64,000 nt of DNA from Bradyrhizobium acaciae (GCF_020889785.1 NZ_JACMYK010000001.1:124001-188000), one strand, 5' to 3'; counted from the first letter of the stretch, positions 19,233 through 28,031 are shown. Notes: generated by a model not told the origin, from the letters alone. Translations and numbers: made by a program.

Positions 19233-19757
19233 TCAGGCCGCAGACTTTTCCGCGACCCGAAACGTCGTGGTCGCCCGATCGTACTCAGCGCTATCGCGCA
19301 GCGCGTTCGCGACGACCAGCGCGCCGATGATAGTGGACAGGAATTCGCTGGCGTCGTCCGCGGACATGCCTTGAGCGACCATCTTGTCCTGGCACATCTT
19401 GAAGAACCGCTTCACCTCGGCAGCCACGGCTTTCGGCAGGTCCTGCGAGGACGCGCCGAGGATCGTGCACGGACACATGTGGGCTTTGGAGAACGCCGTT
19501 CCGCGCAGCGCCTTGGCCCAGACGCGTTTCGCGTTGGGGTCCTTCGCGAATTCCCGGTCGATATTTCCGGATGTCCGGTCGGTCCAACGGCGGACGACCT
19601 CGGCAGCGAGGTCTTCCTTTGTGGGAAAGTGGTAGTGGACGCTCGAGCTCTTGATGCCGACGTCCTCGGCGATCTCCCGAAAGCTGAAACCGCCGAATCC
19701 GCCGGCCTGAATCCGCCTTTCGGCCGCGTCCAAGATCGCCGTCTTCATATCGCTCAT
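19233..19757 (-). CDS. TetR-family repressor, copy 2
   Basis: 174 residues. The start at 19757 has AGGAG about 9 nt upstream. The HTH (residues 8-52: GGFGGFSFREIAEDVGIKSS, VHYHFPTKEDLAAEVV) is nearly the same as that of copy 1 at 14978, which predicts the same DNA target. The C-terminal ligand domain is related too. A matching palindrome (19773-19790) lies just upstream. It is divergent from the MFS operon at 20022, whose promoter carries two copies of the site. Confidence 0.93.
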   Translation of the reverse strand: MSDMKTAILDAAERRIQAGGFGGFSFREIAEDVGIKSSSVHYHFPTKEDLAAEVVRRWTDRTSGNIDREFAKDPNAKRVWAKALRGTAFSKAHMCPCTILGASSQDLPKAVAAEVKRFFKMCQDKMVAQGMSADDASEFLSTIIGALVVANALRDSAEYDRATTTFRVAEKSAA

Positions 19758-19772
19758 GTGGTTCGCTCCTGC

Positions 19773-19790
19773 GTCTACCTTTCGATAGAT
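19773..19790 (-). promoter_or_regulatory. TetR operator in front of tetR copy 2
   Basis: GTCTACC-TTTC-GATAGAT, one substitution away from the site before tetR copy 1, at the same distance from the start codon. Autoregulation is inferred. Confidence 0.7.
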
Positions 19791-19873
19791 AGTCCAATGG
19801 AGGCCGGATTGCAAGCTCTGTTCCGAGAACTCGCGGCTGCGCCAGGGCGGAACGAAGCCATCAAGATTCGTGC

Positions 19874-19946
19874 GTCTATCGGTAGATAGATATTGACATG
19901 GTCGCAACAGGCGATTTACATGCAATCTATCTATCAACAGATAGAT
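19874..19946 (+). promoter_or_regulatory. Dual-operator promoter of the MFS-PEP mutase operon
   Basis: Palindrome GTCTATC-N4-GATAGAT (19874-19891), one base, -35 TTGACA (19893-19898), 17-nt spacer, -10 TTACAT (19916-19921), then a perfect palindrome ATCTATC-N4-GATAGAT (19929-19946). It has the same layout as the other two operator-flanked promoters. Confidence 0.82.
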
Positions 19947-20021
19947 TAGTCGGACGGCCTGATGGCCTTCTCGATCTGGATCCCGCCGCATCTCGGCGCT
20001 CGAACCCGCAGGAGTTTCGCC

Positions 20022-21221
20022 ATGGACCGCCGCCTTGTAATTCTAGCGCTGGGCATGTTCGCCCTCGGGACCGACAGTTTCGTCGTCGCGGGCGTGCTGC
20101 CCGAGATCTCGCAGTCCTTCCAGGTGAGCGTGGGCGCCGCCGGACAGCTTACCACCATCTACGCCATCGCCTACGCGCTGCTATCGCCGACCGCGGCAGC
20201 CGTCTTCGCTCATGTCGAGCGCAAGAAGCTAATGCTTTCCGGGCTCGGTATCTTCATCCTTGCCAACCTCGCGACCGCCTGGGCGCCTAACTTCGCTTTC
20301 GCACTCGGCGCCCGCGCCCTCGCGGGGCTGGGAGCCGCCATCTACGCGCCGACCGCCACCGGGTCCGGCGCCAGCCTGATGCCGCCGGAAAAGCGGGGCT
20401 TCGCGCTCTCCATCGTCATCGCCGGGCTCACCTTCTCGACCGCGCTCGGCTCGCCGATCGGCACGCTCATCGGCGGACTTGCCGACTGGCGCTGGACGAT
20501 GGTGTTCGTGTCGGCGATCAGCGTTGTCGCGGCTCTCGGCATCACGGTGTCGCTGAAGGACATCCCGATGCCGCCATCGATCTCGCTGAAGCAGCGCTTG
20601 GCGCCGTTCGCGGATCGCCGCATCGGACTGACGCTCCTGACAACGTTCTTCTTCCAGGCCGGCAATTTCTCCCTCTACACCTATTTTGCGGTCATCTTCG
20701 GGCGCGTCACGCACGGTGATACCCTCATCCTCGGCTTGCTGCTGGTTCTCTGGGGTGTATCGGGCACCGTGATGAACCTCGTCGGAGGCCGGCTGGTCGA
20801 CACGATCGGCACGCGAAAAGTCCTGGTCGTCATGTCGATTGCGCTGATCGGCGTCACGGCGACGCTATCTTGGACCAGCGCCGCTCTCGCCACGGCTATC
20901 GTCGCCGTCGTAATCCACGGCGCGACGAGCTGGGGCCAACTCGCGGCGCAGCAGCACCGGCTTGTGTCCATCATGCCGACGGCTGTCCCGATCGTTCTCG
21001 GCCTCAATACGTCGGCCACCTACGTCGGCGTTGCTTCCGCCGGCGTCATCGGCGGCGCCAGCCTGACGTTGATCGGTGCGCAGAGCATCGGATGGATCAG
21101 CATGGTTCTCTACGTCGGCGCGTTGATCGTTGCCGAGGTCGTCCATCGCCTGATCGCGGCGGGAGCGTCTTCCGACAAGAAAGCCGAGCGCGCCGAAGCG
21201 CCGGCCCTTGCCACCCGATAA
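20022..21221 (+). CDS. MFS transporter, AraJ/DHA1-type drug or sugar efflux
   Basis: A 399-residue inner-membrane protein with about 12 membrane segments. The start at 20022 (MDRRLVILALGMFALGTDSF) has GGAG 9 nt upstream; an earlier in-frame ATG at 19962 lacks one. The beginning LALGMFALGTDSFVVAGVLP is typical of AraJ/YdhP-type DHA1 exporters. The substrate is unknown. It is first in an operon with the PEP mutase-like gene, under the dual operators, so it is probably induced together with the RND pump. Confidence 0.9.
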   Translation: MDRRLVILALGMFALGTDSFVVAGVLPEISQSFQVSVGAAGQLTTIYAIAYALLSPTAAAVFAHVERKKLMLSGLGIFILANLATAWAPNFAFALGARALAGLGAAIYAPTATGSGASLMPPEKRGFALSIVIAGLTFSTALGSPIGTLIGGLADWRWTMVFVSAISVVAALGITVSLKDIPMPPSISLKQRLAPFADRRIGLTLLTTFFFQAGNFSLYTYFAVIFGRVTHGDTLILGLLLVLWGVSGTVMNLVGGRLVDTIGTRKVLVVMSIALIGVTATLSWTSAALATAIVAVVIHGATSWGQLAAQQHRLVSIMPTAVPIVLGLNTSATYVGVASAGVIGGASLTLIGAQSIGWISMVLYVGALIVAEVVHRLIAAGASSDKKAERAEAPALATR

Positions 21222-21251
21222 CCCGCGACCACTGCAGACAGGATACGAACC

Positions 21252-22058
21252 ATGAGCCAGATCGAGAAAGCGAAAGTGTTCGCCGAGCTTCACGTCAAGG
21301 GACGACCGATCATTTTGTACAACGCCTGGGATGCTGGCAGCGCGAAGGCCATCGCGGACGCCGGCGCTAAGGCGATAGCGACCAGCAGTTGGGCGGTCGC
21401 GGCCGCCCAGGGCTTCAAGGACGGCGAGGACCTTCCCATCGCCGTGGCGGAGCAGATCGTCTCCCGGATCGCCGCGACCGTCGAGAAGCCGGTCACGATG
21501 GACTTCGAGGGCGGCTACAGCGACGACGACGGCGCGTTGGCCTCGAACATAGAGAGAATTCTTGATCTCGGAATCGTCGGGATCAACTTCGAGGACCGCG
21601 TGGTCAAAGGAAAGGGGCTTTACGGCGTCGACCGCCAGGCGAGCCGCATCTCGGCTATCCGCGTTGCGGCAGATCGTAAGGGCATTCCGCTCTTCATCAA
21701 CGCGCGTACCGACGTTTATCTCGGAAACGGAGACGATCTCGAAGAGGCCTTGAAGCGTGGGAAAGCCTACGCGAACGCCGGAGCGTCGGGTTTCTTCGTA
21801 CCGGGCGTCAGGGTGCCCGATCATATTCGCCGGCTCGCCTCTGAGACGCCGATTCCAGTCAACGTCATGGTGATGGATGGCGTGCCGGCGAACGATGAGC
21901 TCGCGAAACTTGGCGTCGCGCGTGTGAGCTACGGCGCGCTTCCTTACGCCGAAGCCATGAGCACCCTTCGGCAGAAGGCAGGAAAGTTATTTTGTGAACC
22001 GGCGAGCAAATCAGCAACATCGATGGCGGCGGACAGTCCCGCTGCCGCGCGCCAATAA
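21252..22058 (+). CDS. Isocitrate lyase/PEP mutase superfamily protein
   Basis: A 268-residue TIM-barrel protein. Family motifs include LYNAWDAGSAKAIADAG near residue 22, EGGYSDD with the Mg-binding acidic residues, INFEDRVV and INARTDVYL. Members include PEP mutase, 2,3-dimethylmalate lyase and oxaloacetate decarboxylase-like enzymes, which cleave or form C-C or C-P bonds. The family cysteine loop is not obvious, so the reaction is open. It lies 30 nt after the MFS gene. A fragment matching its C-terminus lies at 54373-54504. Confidence 0.88.
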   Translation: MSQIEKAKVFAELHVKGRPIILYNAWDAGSAKAIADAGAKAIATSSWAVAAAQGFKDGEDLPIAVAEQIVSRIAATVEKPVTMDFEGGYSDDDGALASNIERILDLGIVGINFEDRVVKGKGLYGVDRQASRISAIRVAADRKGIPLFINARTDVYLGNGDDLEEALKRGKAYANAGASGFFVPGVRVPDHIRRLASETPIPVNVMVMDGVPANDELAKLGVARVSYGALPYAEAMSTLRQKAGKLFCEPASKSATSMAADSPAAARQ

Positions 22059-22483
22059 CGTCCGGCATCCGACCCCACGGTCAATCTTACTTTTTGCGCG
22101 ATGACTACGGGTAATCGCGGATGTAGCCGCAACCGCTTTGTCGCGCTCCTCGTTGTTTTGCTGTCGCTTCGGACAACGGGCTACTGAGAGGAGCGGTATG
22201 TGGCGGAAGACCCCTCCTCCGAAGCACGGCGAAAACACAACCACTGCGTGAGGAATTAGCGCAAAATCGCGAAATTCTTCGATGGCGTTGCGATAGATTT
22301 GAACAATCGAATACTGGGGAGAGCAGTGCCGTAGAAATGACTGAGAGAGTGGTAGTCTAACCCACGATTTCGATCATTCCGCGTCGAACAGCTGAGACTG
22401 CACGTAAGCACTCGCCCGCCTCCTGCCCTCGGAAATTCAGATCTTGCACATAGCGCCACAAGCCTGCTCACGTTGGCTGTGGT
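22059..22483. other. Intergenic region at the right end of the island, no gene seen
   Basis: 425 bases after the PEP mutase-like gene. No supported gene on either strand. A minus-strand open frame continues here from the dusA-like fragment but has no family likeness beyond the repeat. Confidence 0.4.
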
Positions 22484-22576
22484 GAGATTTTTTTTGATCT
22501 CCCGGTGCACACGTCGTGCATACACCGCCTTATAACCAATTGGAAACCTTAAGGTATCCATCCAGTCCATCATCGG
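22484..22576. repeat. Right imperfect direct repeat, dusA-type attachment-site-like
   Basis: Pairs with 2015-2107. Shared blocks include GTGCACACGTCGTGCA, the TAACCAA block, and the codons for Met-Met-Asp-Trp on the minus strand (near 22562-22573). It joins directly to a dusA-like 5' fragment. Confidence 0.6.
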
Positions 22577-22609
22577 GGCCACGGAAAATTGATAATCCTG
22601 CGATTTCAA
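22556..22609 (-). pseudogene. dusA: dusA 5' fragment (tRNA-dihydrouridine synthase A N-terminus)
   Basis: The minus strand from a TTG at 22609 reads KSQDYQFSVAPMMDW. This matches the start of DusA, where the SVAPMMDWTD motif contacts FMN. After the Met-Met-Asp-Trp codons the similarity stops and the repeat sequence begins. No DusA body was found in the window, so this is a fragment left by integration or duplication at a dusA site. Identification rests on a short but distinctive motif. Confidence 0.6.
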
Positions 22610-22643
22610 TCGGTTACCACATCCTCATCTCGTTCGCCTCCGT

Positions 22644-22669
22644 TATACTATTTCCGCGGAAATAGTATA
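22644..22669. promoter_or_regulatory. Perfect 26-bp palindrome, probable orphan operator
   Basis: The sequence is its own reverse complement over 26 bases, centred on CCGCGG, with half-site TATACTATTTCCG. On the minus strand it is followed by GGAGG and an ATG whose frame stops after four codons (22611-22625). It looks like the operator and ribosome site of a gene that has been cut away. No likely regulator gene was found next to it. Confidence 0.6.
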
Positions 22670-22972
22670 GTCGCCGGACGCGCGTGATCGCCGACCGTCG
22701 ACACGGCAATGAGCGATCCAGGGCATAGCGTTTCCTCCTCCAATCCACCCACGAAGCACGACATATCTGCGAGGCATCGTCACTATGCCCCGTCGAGACT
22801 AGGGAGGAACGGCGATCAGAGCAGCAGTGTCGATTTGGACTGACTCGGATTTCGACCCCCCTATCAGATTGGACTTCTTCTGCCCCAATTGCGCGCAAGC
22901 AACTGCGCAGTGCACAAGGACTCCGGCACTATGGTCCTATAGTCACGCGATACCGCCAATTCCGAGCGCAAG

Positions 22973-23179
22973 TCACTCCGCCGCGAGCGCATGCCGTCGC
23001 AATGGCAACCCGAGCCGCCGCCCCCACACATCGACCAGTGCTTCAGCCAGCGCGTCGATCTGGCCGACGACTCTCGCCTTAACGACATCCAGCGCGGAAA
23101 GGTTCACCGTCATCTGGAGATGCCCGTGCGACGAGAACGGCGTCCACGCACATTCTTCTGCAGCCCGCTCGAACCGCAG
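22973..23179 (-). pseudogene. Unidentified gene 3' remnant
   Basis: A 68-codon open stretch with coding-like composition (LQMTVNLSALDVVKARV, then WGRRLGLPLRRHALAAE) ends in TGA. There is a stop directly before it and no credible start, so it looks like the tail of a lost gene. I do not recognise the family. Confidence 0.35.
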
Positions 23180-23262
23180 CTAACGATGGCACATGACAGC
23201 GCTATGCGCGATGAGCTGTTTTATGTAAGCTCACGACATCCCGGCATGTTTGGGAGACAGCG

Positions 23263-23385
23263 ATGAAGTCCTTCTTGCTCGCCTGCGCGGCCGCCATTGT
23301 TCTGGCAGCAATTGGGGCCGCAGTTCTGGACCGCGTGCAGGAGCCCGTGCAACAAGCCTTTGCAACGACGGGCGTGCGCCTCTAG
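23263..23385 (+). CDS. Small membrane peptide, 40 residues
   Basis: Starts at 23263 with GGGAGA 6 nt upstream. It has one hydrophobic segment (residues 4-20, FLLACAAAIVLAAIGAA) followed by a charged, amphipathic tail with VQEPVQQAF and ending GVRL. Similar short proteins occur in rhizobia, without known function. It is convergent with the formate dehydrogenase gamma gene. Confidence 0.6.
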   Translation: MKSFLLACAAAIVLAAIGAAVLDRVQEPVQQAFATTGVRL

Positions 23386-23420
23386 TGGGATGCGCCAACG
23401 TCTAGGGCTGCGTGCGCCAC

Positions 23421-24422
23421 CTATTCCGCGGCAGTGGGCTGTGTTCGCACATCGTTTGCACCGGTACGCGCATTCTCCTCTTCGAGCCAGAGACTATGGT
23501 GCTCCTTCGCCCAGTTGACGTCGACGGTGCCGCTACCCATCGCCTCGAACGCCCCTTCCATGCCTATCGTGCCGATATAGATGTGGGCCAGCATCACCGC
23601 CACGAACAGCATCGCCACGGTGGCGTGCACGACCTGCGCGAGCTGCATCCCTTCGATACCGGATAAATAGAACGGGAACATCAGCTCATATCCTGTGGCT
23701 GCCACCAGGCCTCCGCCGATGACAACGATCCAATAGATTGCCTTCTGGCCGGCGTTGAAACGATAGGCCGGCGGATGGTCGTGACCCACGATGCCGCCGC
23801 CGCGCTTGAGCCAAGCGACATCCACCTTATTCGGGATATTGCCAGCGAGCCACATCAGGAAGATCAGAACGACGCCGATCGTGAACGGGAAGCTCAGGTA
23901 ATTGTGCGCATACTTCGCCCATTGCGACCATTCGGAAAACGCTTCGGGACCCACCAAGGGCAGAAGCAGCGTACGGCCGAAGGTGACGTTCAATCCCGAA
24001 AGCGCGAGAATGATGAAGCAGGTCGCCGTCATCCAGTGCACGAAGCGCTCGACTGAGCTAAAGCGCACGAGGGTCCGGCCCGAACGACCGCTCTGAAGCC
24101 GCACCGTGCCCCGGATCAGATAGAAAATGATCAACGCCGCAAGCATGCCAAGAATGGCGATGCCGCCTATCCAGTGTAGCGTCACGTTCCGGAACTCACG
24201 CCATTCACGGCCTGCCGGCTGCTCGAGCACGCCGGAACGCTGGTCGGGAATGCTGACGCGTCCCTGGATCCGGTTCAGTTCCTGGAGAAGCTGCTGCTCC
24301 TTGACTGAACTCGCCGTCGGGTTGACCTGCTGGGCGATGGACGGTGAAGCCGCGGAGACGAGCAGCAGCAGCAGCACGCCCGTTCCAATCACGAGACGGG
24401 CAAATCGCGCAAGGCACACCAT
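23421..24422 (-). CDS. fdoI: Formate dehydrogenase gamma subunit, cytochrome b556
   Basis: A 333-residue inner-membrane di-heme cytochrome that passes electrons from the beta subunit to quinone. The start at 24422 has GGGAGG 7 nt upstream. A signal peptide-like segment (residues 5-31) precedes the periplasmic N-terminal region. About four membrane segments follow, with heme-ligand histidines in the VERFVHWMTATCF, KYAHNYLSF and VVHATVAMLF regions. The 90-residue N-terminal extension before the first helix is longer than in E. coli FdnI. It is the last gene of the operon, 40 nt after the beta subunit. Confidence 0.92.
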   Translation of the reverse strand: MVCLARFARLVIGTGVLLLLLVSAASPSIAQQVNPTASSVKEQQLLQELNRIQGRVSIPDQRSGVLEQPAGREWREFRNVTLHWIGGIAILGMLAALIIFYLIRGTVRLQSGRSGRTLVRFSSVERFVHWMTATCFIILALSGLNVTFGRTLLLPLVGPEAFSEWSQWAKYAHNYLSFPFTIGVVLIFLMWLAGNIPNKVDVAWLKRGGGIVGHDHPPAYRFNAGQKAIYWIVVIGGGLVAATGYELMFPFYLSGIEGMQLAQVVHATVAMLFVAVMLAHIYIGTIGMEGAFEAMGSGTVDVNWAKEHHSLWLEEENARTGANDVRTQPTAAE

Positions 24423-24462
24423 CAATTCCTCCCGATTGGGTGATCGCTGGCGATGCGGTTTT

Positions 24463-25059
24463 TCAAGACTCGATCGTCTCGCGATACGCGGTCTTCCAGC
24501 CCCAGGCACCCGAGCCGTAACCGCGCTTCGTCACACGCTCCTTGTAGATCTGGGCAATGATTTCGCCGTCGCCGGCAAGTAACGACTTGGTCGAGCACAT
24601 CTCCGCGCAGAGCGGTAACTTGCCCTCGGCGAGACGGTTTGCGCCGTATTTCTCGTATTCCGCCTTGCTGCCGTCGGCTTCCGGACCTCCGGCGCAGAAG
24701 GTGCACTTGTCCATCTTGCCGCGCGAACCGAAGTTGCCGACCTTCGGATACTGCGGCGCTCCGAACGGACAGGCGTAGAAGCAATAGCCGCAGCCGATGC
24801 AAAGGTCCTTGGAATGAAGCACGACACCGTCGGCCGTCGTGTAGATGCAATTCACCGGGCAAACCGCCGCGCATGGGGCGTCGGTGCAGTGCATGCAGGC
24901 CATCGAGACGGAACGCTCGCCCGGTTTGCCGTCATTGATGGTGACGACGCGGCGCCGGTTGATGCCCCAGGGCACCTCGTGCTCGTTCTTGCAGGCGGTG
25001 ACGCAAGCATTGCATTCGATGCAACGGTCGGCGTCGCAGAGGAATTTCATACGTGCCAT
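24463..25059 (-). CDS. fdoH: Formate dehydrogenase beta subunit, four [4Fe-4S] clusters
   Basis: A 198-residue electron-transfer subunit. Cysteine groups appear in order: CDADRCIECNACVTACKNEH, CMHCTDAPCAAVCPVNC, CIGCGYCFYACPFG, and the CTFC and CAEMC pair. This is enough for four cubane clusters. It is shorter than E. coli FdnH because it lacks the C-terminal membrane helix, matching the FDH3-type beta subunits. It carries electrons from the alpha subunit to the cytochrome b subunit. It sits between alpha (12 nt away) and gamma. Confidence 0.94.
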   Translation of the reverse strand: MARMKFLCDADRCIECNACVTACKNEHEVPWGINRRRVVTINDGKPGERSVSMACMHCTDAPCAAVCPVNCIYTTADGVVLHSKDLCIGCGYCFYACPFGAPQYPKVGNFGSRGKMDKCTFCAGGPEADGSKAEYEKYGANRLAEGKLPLCAEMCSTKSLLAGDGEIIAQIYKERVTKRGYGSGAWGWKTAYRETIES

Positions 25060-25071
25060 GGTCGTTGCTCC

Positions 25072-28020
25072 TTATGCCGCCGCGATCTGGCAGAGGGTGA
25101 CTTTCGGCTCCTGCATGCCGGTCGCCGGATCGTATCCGTAGGTCGTGATGGTGTTCGCGCTTTCGCCGAGCACGATCGGATCGGTGCCCTTCGGATAATT
25201 GCCGCGCAGATCCTTGCCTGCGAACCATCCGCCGAAGTGGAAGGGCATCCAGGCGACCCCCTTGCCGACGCGTTCGGTCACCAGCGCCTTCATCCTCGCG
25301 CGCGAATTGTTTTCGGCGCCAGTCACCCAGACCCAGCCGCCATCCTTGATGCCGCGATCGGCGGCATCAGCCGGGCTGATCTCGATGAACATGTCTTGCT
25401 GCAATTCGGCAAGCCACGGGTTGGTGCGTGTTTCTTCGCCACCCCCCTCGTATTCGACGAGACGCCCCGACGACAGGATGAGCGGGAATTGCTTCGCGAT
25501 CCCCTTCTCCACCGCGGCCTTCTGCACGGAGAAACCGATGTTCGGCAGGCGGAATTGCTTGGCATCGGGCAGCGTCGGATATTTCGCGACCAGATCGACG
25601 CGCGGCGTGTAGATCGGTTCGCGATGAACCGGAATGGGATCGGGCAGGCCGAACGCGTTCATGCGCGCCTTACCGTTGCCATAGGGCACACAGCCGTGTT
25701 TGAGCGCTACACGCTGGATGCCGCCGGACAGATCGAGCGACCATGAGACCGCATCCGGATTGGCGGAGTTGATCCTGATGATGGTGGCCATCTCCGCCTC
25801 GCTGAGGTCCTTGTCCCAGCCAAGCTTCTTCAGGCTCGCCAGCGTGAATTCTGGATAACCGTCCTTGATTTCCGAGTCCTTGGAGTAGGAGCCATCCGCA
25901 AGCAGGCTCACCTTGCGCGTGGTGCCATCAGGCAGCTTCTCCTCGCGCTCGATGCCGAAGCGCGGACGGAACGTGCCGCCGCCATCCATCACGCTCAGGT
26001 TGGTATTGTAGAGCAGCGGAGTGCCGGGATGGCGCACCTCGGGCGAGCCCCAGCACGGCCACGGCAGGCCGTAATAGTCGCCGCCGACTTCCGGATCGTC
26101 CTTGGGCGCCCGCATGGTCAGGAAGTCGAACTTGGCCTGGTTCTTCATGTGCGCCTTGAGGCGCTCGGGCGACTGTCCGCAATAGCCGGTGGACCAGCTG
26201 CCGCGATTCATTTCTCGCAGGACATCCTCGGCCTCCGGCAGATTGTTCTCGACCTTGATGTTCTTGAACATCTTGTCGGCGAAGCCGCACTTCTTCGCCA
26301 TCAGATAGATGATCTCGAGATCATCCTTCGATTCGAACACCGGTTTGACGATCTGCTCACCCCACTGCATTGAGCGGTTGGAGGCGACACGCGAACCCTT
26401 GCACTCGAATTGCGTGGCAACCGGAAAAACGTAGACGCCATCCTTGCGTCCCGCCTCCACGGAAAGCGATGCCCAAGTGGTCGGATGCGGGTCGGCGATG
26501 ACAAGCAGTTCAAGCGCCTTGAGGCCGTTGAGGGATTCAGGGATACGGGTGATGCTGTTGGAGGCGTGTCCCTGCACGAATATCGCCCGCACATTGTCCT
26601 TCTGTGCGACCTGATCCTTCGGCAGCGTCACCGCATCGAACCAGCGGGTGAGCGGAATGCCGGGGGTTTCCATGATCTGCTTGCTATCGAAGCGGGACTT
26701 CAGGAAGTCGTAGTCAACCTCCCAAACCCGTGACCAGTGCTTCCAGGCGCCCTCGGCCAGTCCATAGTAGAACGGCAGCGTGACGATATCGAGCCCGACG
26801 TCAGTCGCTCCCTGCACGTTGTCATGGCCGCGGAAGATGTTGGCGCCCATACCCGGTCCGCCGACGTTGCCGGTCATGAGGAGCAGGATGCAACTCGCCC
26901 GCACGTTCGCCGTGCCGACTGTCTTCTGGGTTTGGCCCATGGCCCAGATCAGCGTCGACGGCTTTTCGGTCGCAAACATCTTGGCGACACGCTTGAGCTG
27001 TTCGCCGGGAATACCGCTGACGCGCTCAACCTCCTCCGGATTCCATTTTTCGACCTCCTTGCGAAGATCGTCGAAACCGTAGACACGCTGCCTGATGAAT
27101 TCCTTGTCCTCCCAGCCGTTCTGGAGGATGTGCCACATGATGCCGTAGAGCACCGGGATGTCGGTGCCCGGCCGCATGCGGACATATTCAGTCGCGTGCG
27201 CCGCGGTTCGCGTCAGACGGGGATCGATCACAATGAAGTTGGCCTTTTGGAGTTCCTTGCCCTCGAGCAAATGCTGCAACGAGACCGGATGCGCCTCAGC
27301 CGGATTTCCGCCCATGATCATTTGGGTCTTGGCATTGCGGATATCGTTGTAGCTGTTGGTCATCGCACCGTAGCCCCAGGTATTGGCCACGCCGGTGACG
27401 GTCGTCGAATGGCAAATGCGCGCCTGATGGTCGGTGTTGTTGGTGCCCCAGAATGCTCCGAGTTTGCGGAACAGATAGGCGCCCTCATTCGTCATTTTGG
27501 CCGAGCCGAGCCAATAAACCGAATCCGGGCCGGATTTCTCGCGAATCTCGAGCAGCTTGTCGCCGATCTCGTTGATCGCCGTCTCCCAAGAGACGCGCGT
27601 CCACTGTCCATCCACCAGCTTCATCGGATAACGGAGCCGGCGTTCGCTGTGCACGAGCTCGCGCACGGAAGCGCCCTTCGCACAATGCGATCCGCGATTA
27701 ATCGGAGAATCCCAACTCGGCTCCTGACCGATCCAGACCCCGTTCAACACCTCCGCGGTCACGGTGCATCCCACCGAGCAATGCGTGCAAATGCTCTTGC
27801 GAACCGTCGCCCCGGATGAGAGGGGACCTGCCATTGCCGCTTTAGCCGTCCGCACGCTGCCAGGCGGCAGGGTGCTCAACGCGGCGAGCGCACCGCCCGC
27901 AAGACCCGAGCGGCGCAGGAAGGCGCGGCGGTCGAGACCATTCCTTTGCCCGGACAAGCCTGCCGCGATGGATCCGCTTGAGGCGATTTCGGAACGTTGT
28001 TGTGTTCTCTTGATCAGCAC
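25072..28020 (-). CDS. fdoG: Formate dehydrogenase alpha subunit, Mo/W bis-MGD, cysteine type
   Basis: The catalytic subunit, 982 residues, oxidising formate to CO2 in the periplasm. A Tat signal (DRRAFLRRSG, about residues 30-39) is followed by a [4Fe-4S] site at about C78, C81, C85 and C113. The catalytic residue is Cys at about 203 (ARICHSTTV), where E. coli FdnG has selenocysteine. The GTG at 28020 was chosen because GGGAGG lies 5 nt upstream; a GTG at 28035 overlaps the stop of the small Tat gene (GTGA) but has no ribosome site. It follows that gene directly and is followed by the beta subunit. Confidence 0.95.
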   Translation of the reverse strand: MLIKRTQQRSEIASSGSIAAGLSGQRNGLDRRAFLRRSGLAGGALAALSTLPPGSVRTAKAAMAGPLSSGATVRKSICTHCSVGCTVTAEVLNGVWIGQEPSWDSPINRGSHCAKGASVRELVHSERRLRYPMKLVDGQWTRVSWETAINEIGDKLLEIREKSGPDSVYWLGSAKMTNEGAYLFRKLGAFWGTNNTDHQARICHSTTVTGVANTWGYGAMTNSYNDIRNAKTQMIMGGNPAEAHPVSLQHLLEGKELQKANFIVIDPRLTRTAAHATEYVRMRPGTDIPVLYGIMWHILQNGWEDKEFIRQRVYGFDDLRKEVEKWNPEEVERVSGIPGEQLKRVAKMFATEKPSTLIWAMGQTQKTVGTANVRASCILLLMTGNVGGPGMGANIFRGHDNVQGATDVGLDIVTLPFYYGLAEGAWKHWSRVWEVDYDFLKSRFDSKQIMETPGIPLTRWFDAVTLPKDQVAQKDNVRAIFVQGHASNSITRIPESLNGLKALELLVIADPHPTTWASLSVEAGRKDGVYVFPVATQFECKGSRVASNRSMQWGEQIVKPVFESKDDLEIIYLMAKKCGFADKMFKNIKVENNLPEAEDVLREMNRGSWSTGYCGQSPERLKAHMKNQAKFDFLTMRAPKDDPEVGGDYYGLPWPCWGSPEVRHPGTPLLYNTNLSVMDGGGTFRPRFGIEREEKLPDGTTRKVSLLADGSYSKDSEIKDGYPEFTLASLKKLGWDKDLSEAEMATIIRINSANPDAVSWSLDLSGGIQRVALKHGCVPYGNGKARMNAFGLPDPIPVHREPIYTPRVDLVAKYPTLPDAKQFRLPNIGFSVQKAAVEKGIAKQFPLILSSGRLVEYEGGGEETRTNPWLAELQQDMFIEISPADAADRGIKDGGWVWVTGAENNSRARMKALVTERVGKGVAWMPFHFGGWFAGKDLRGNYPKGTDPIVLGESANTITTYGYDPATGMQEPKVTLCQIAAA

Positions 28021-28031
28021 GGCCGCCTCCC

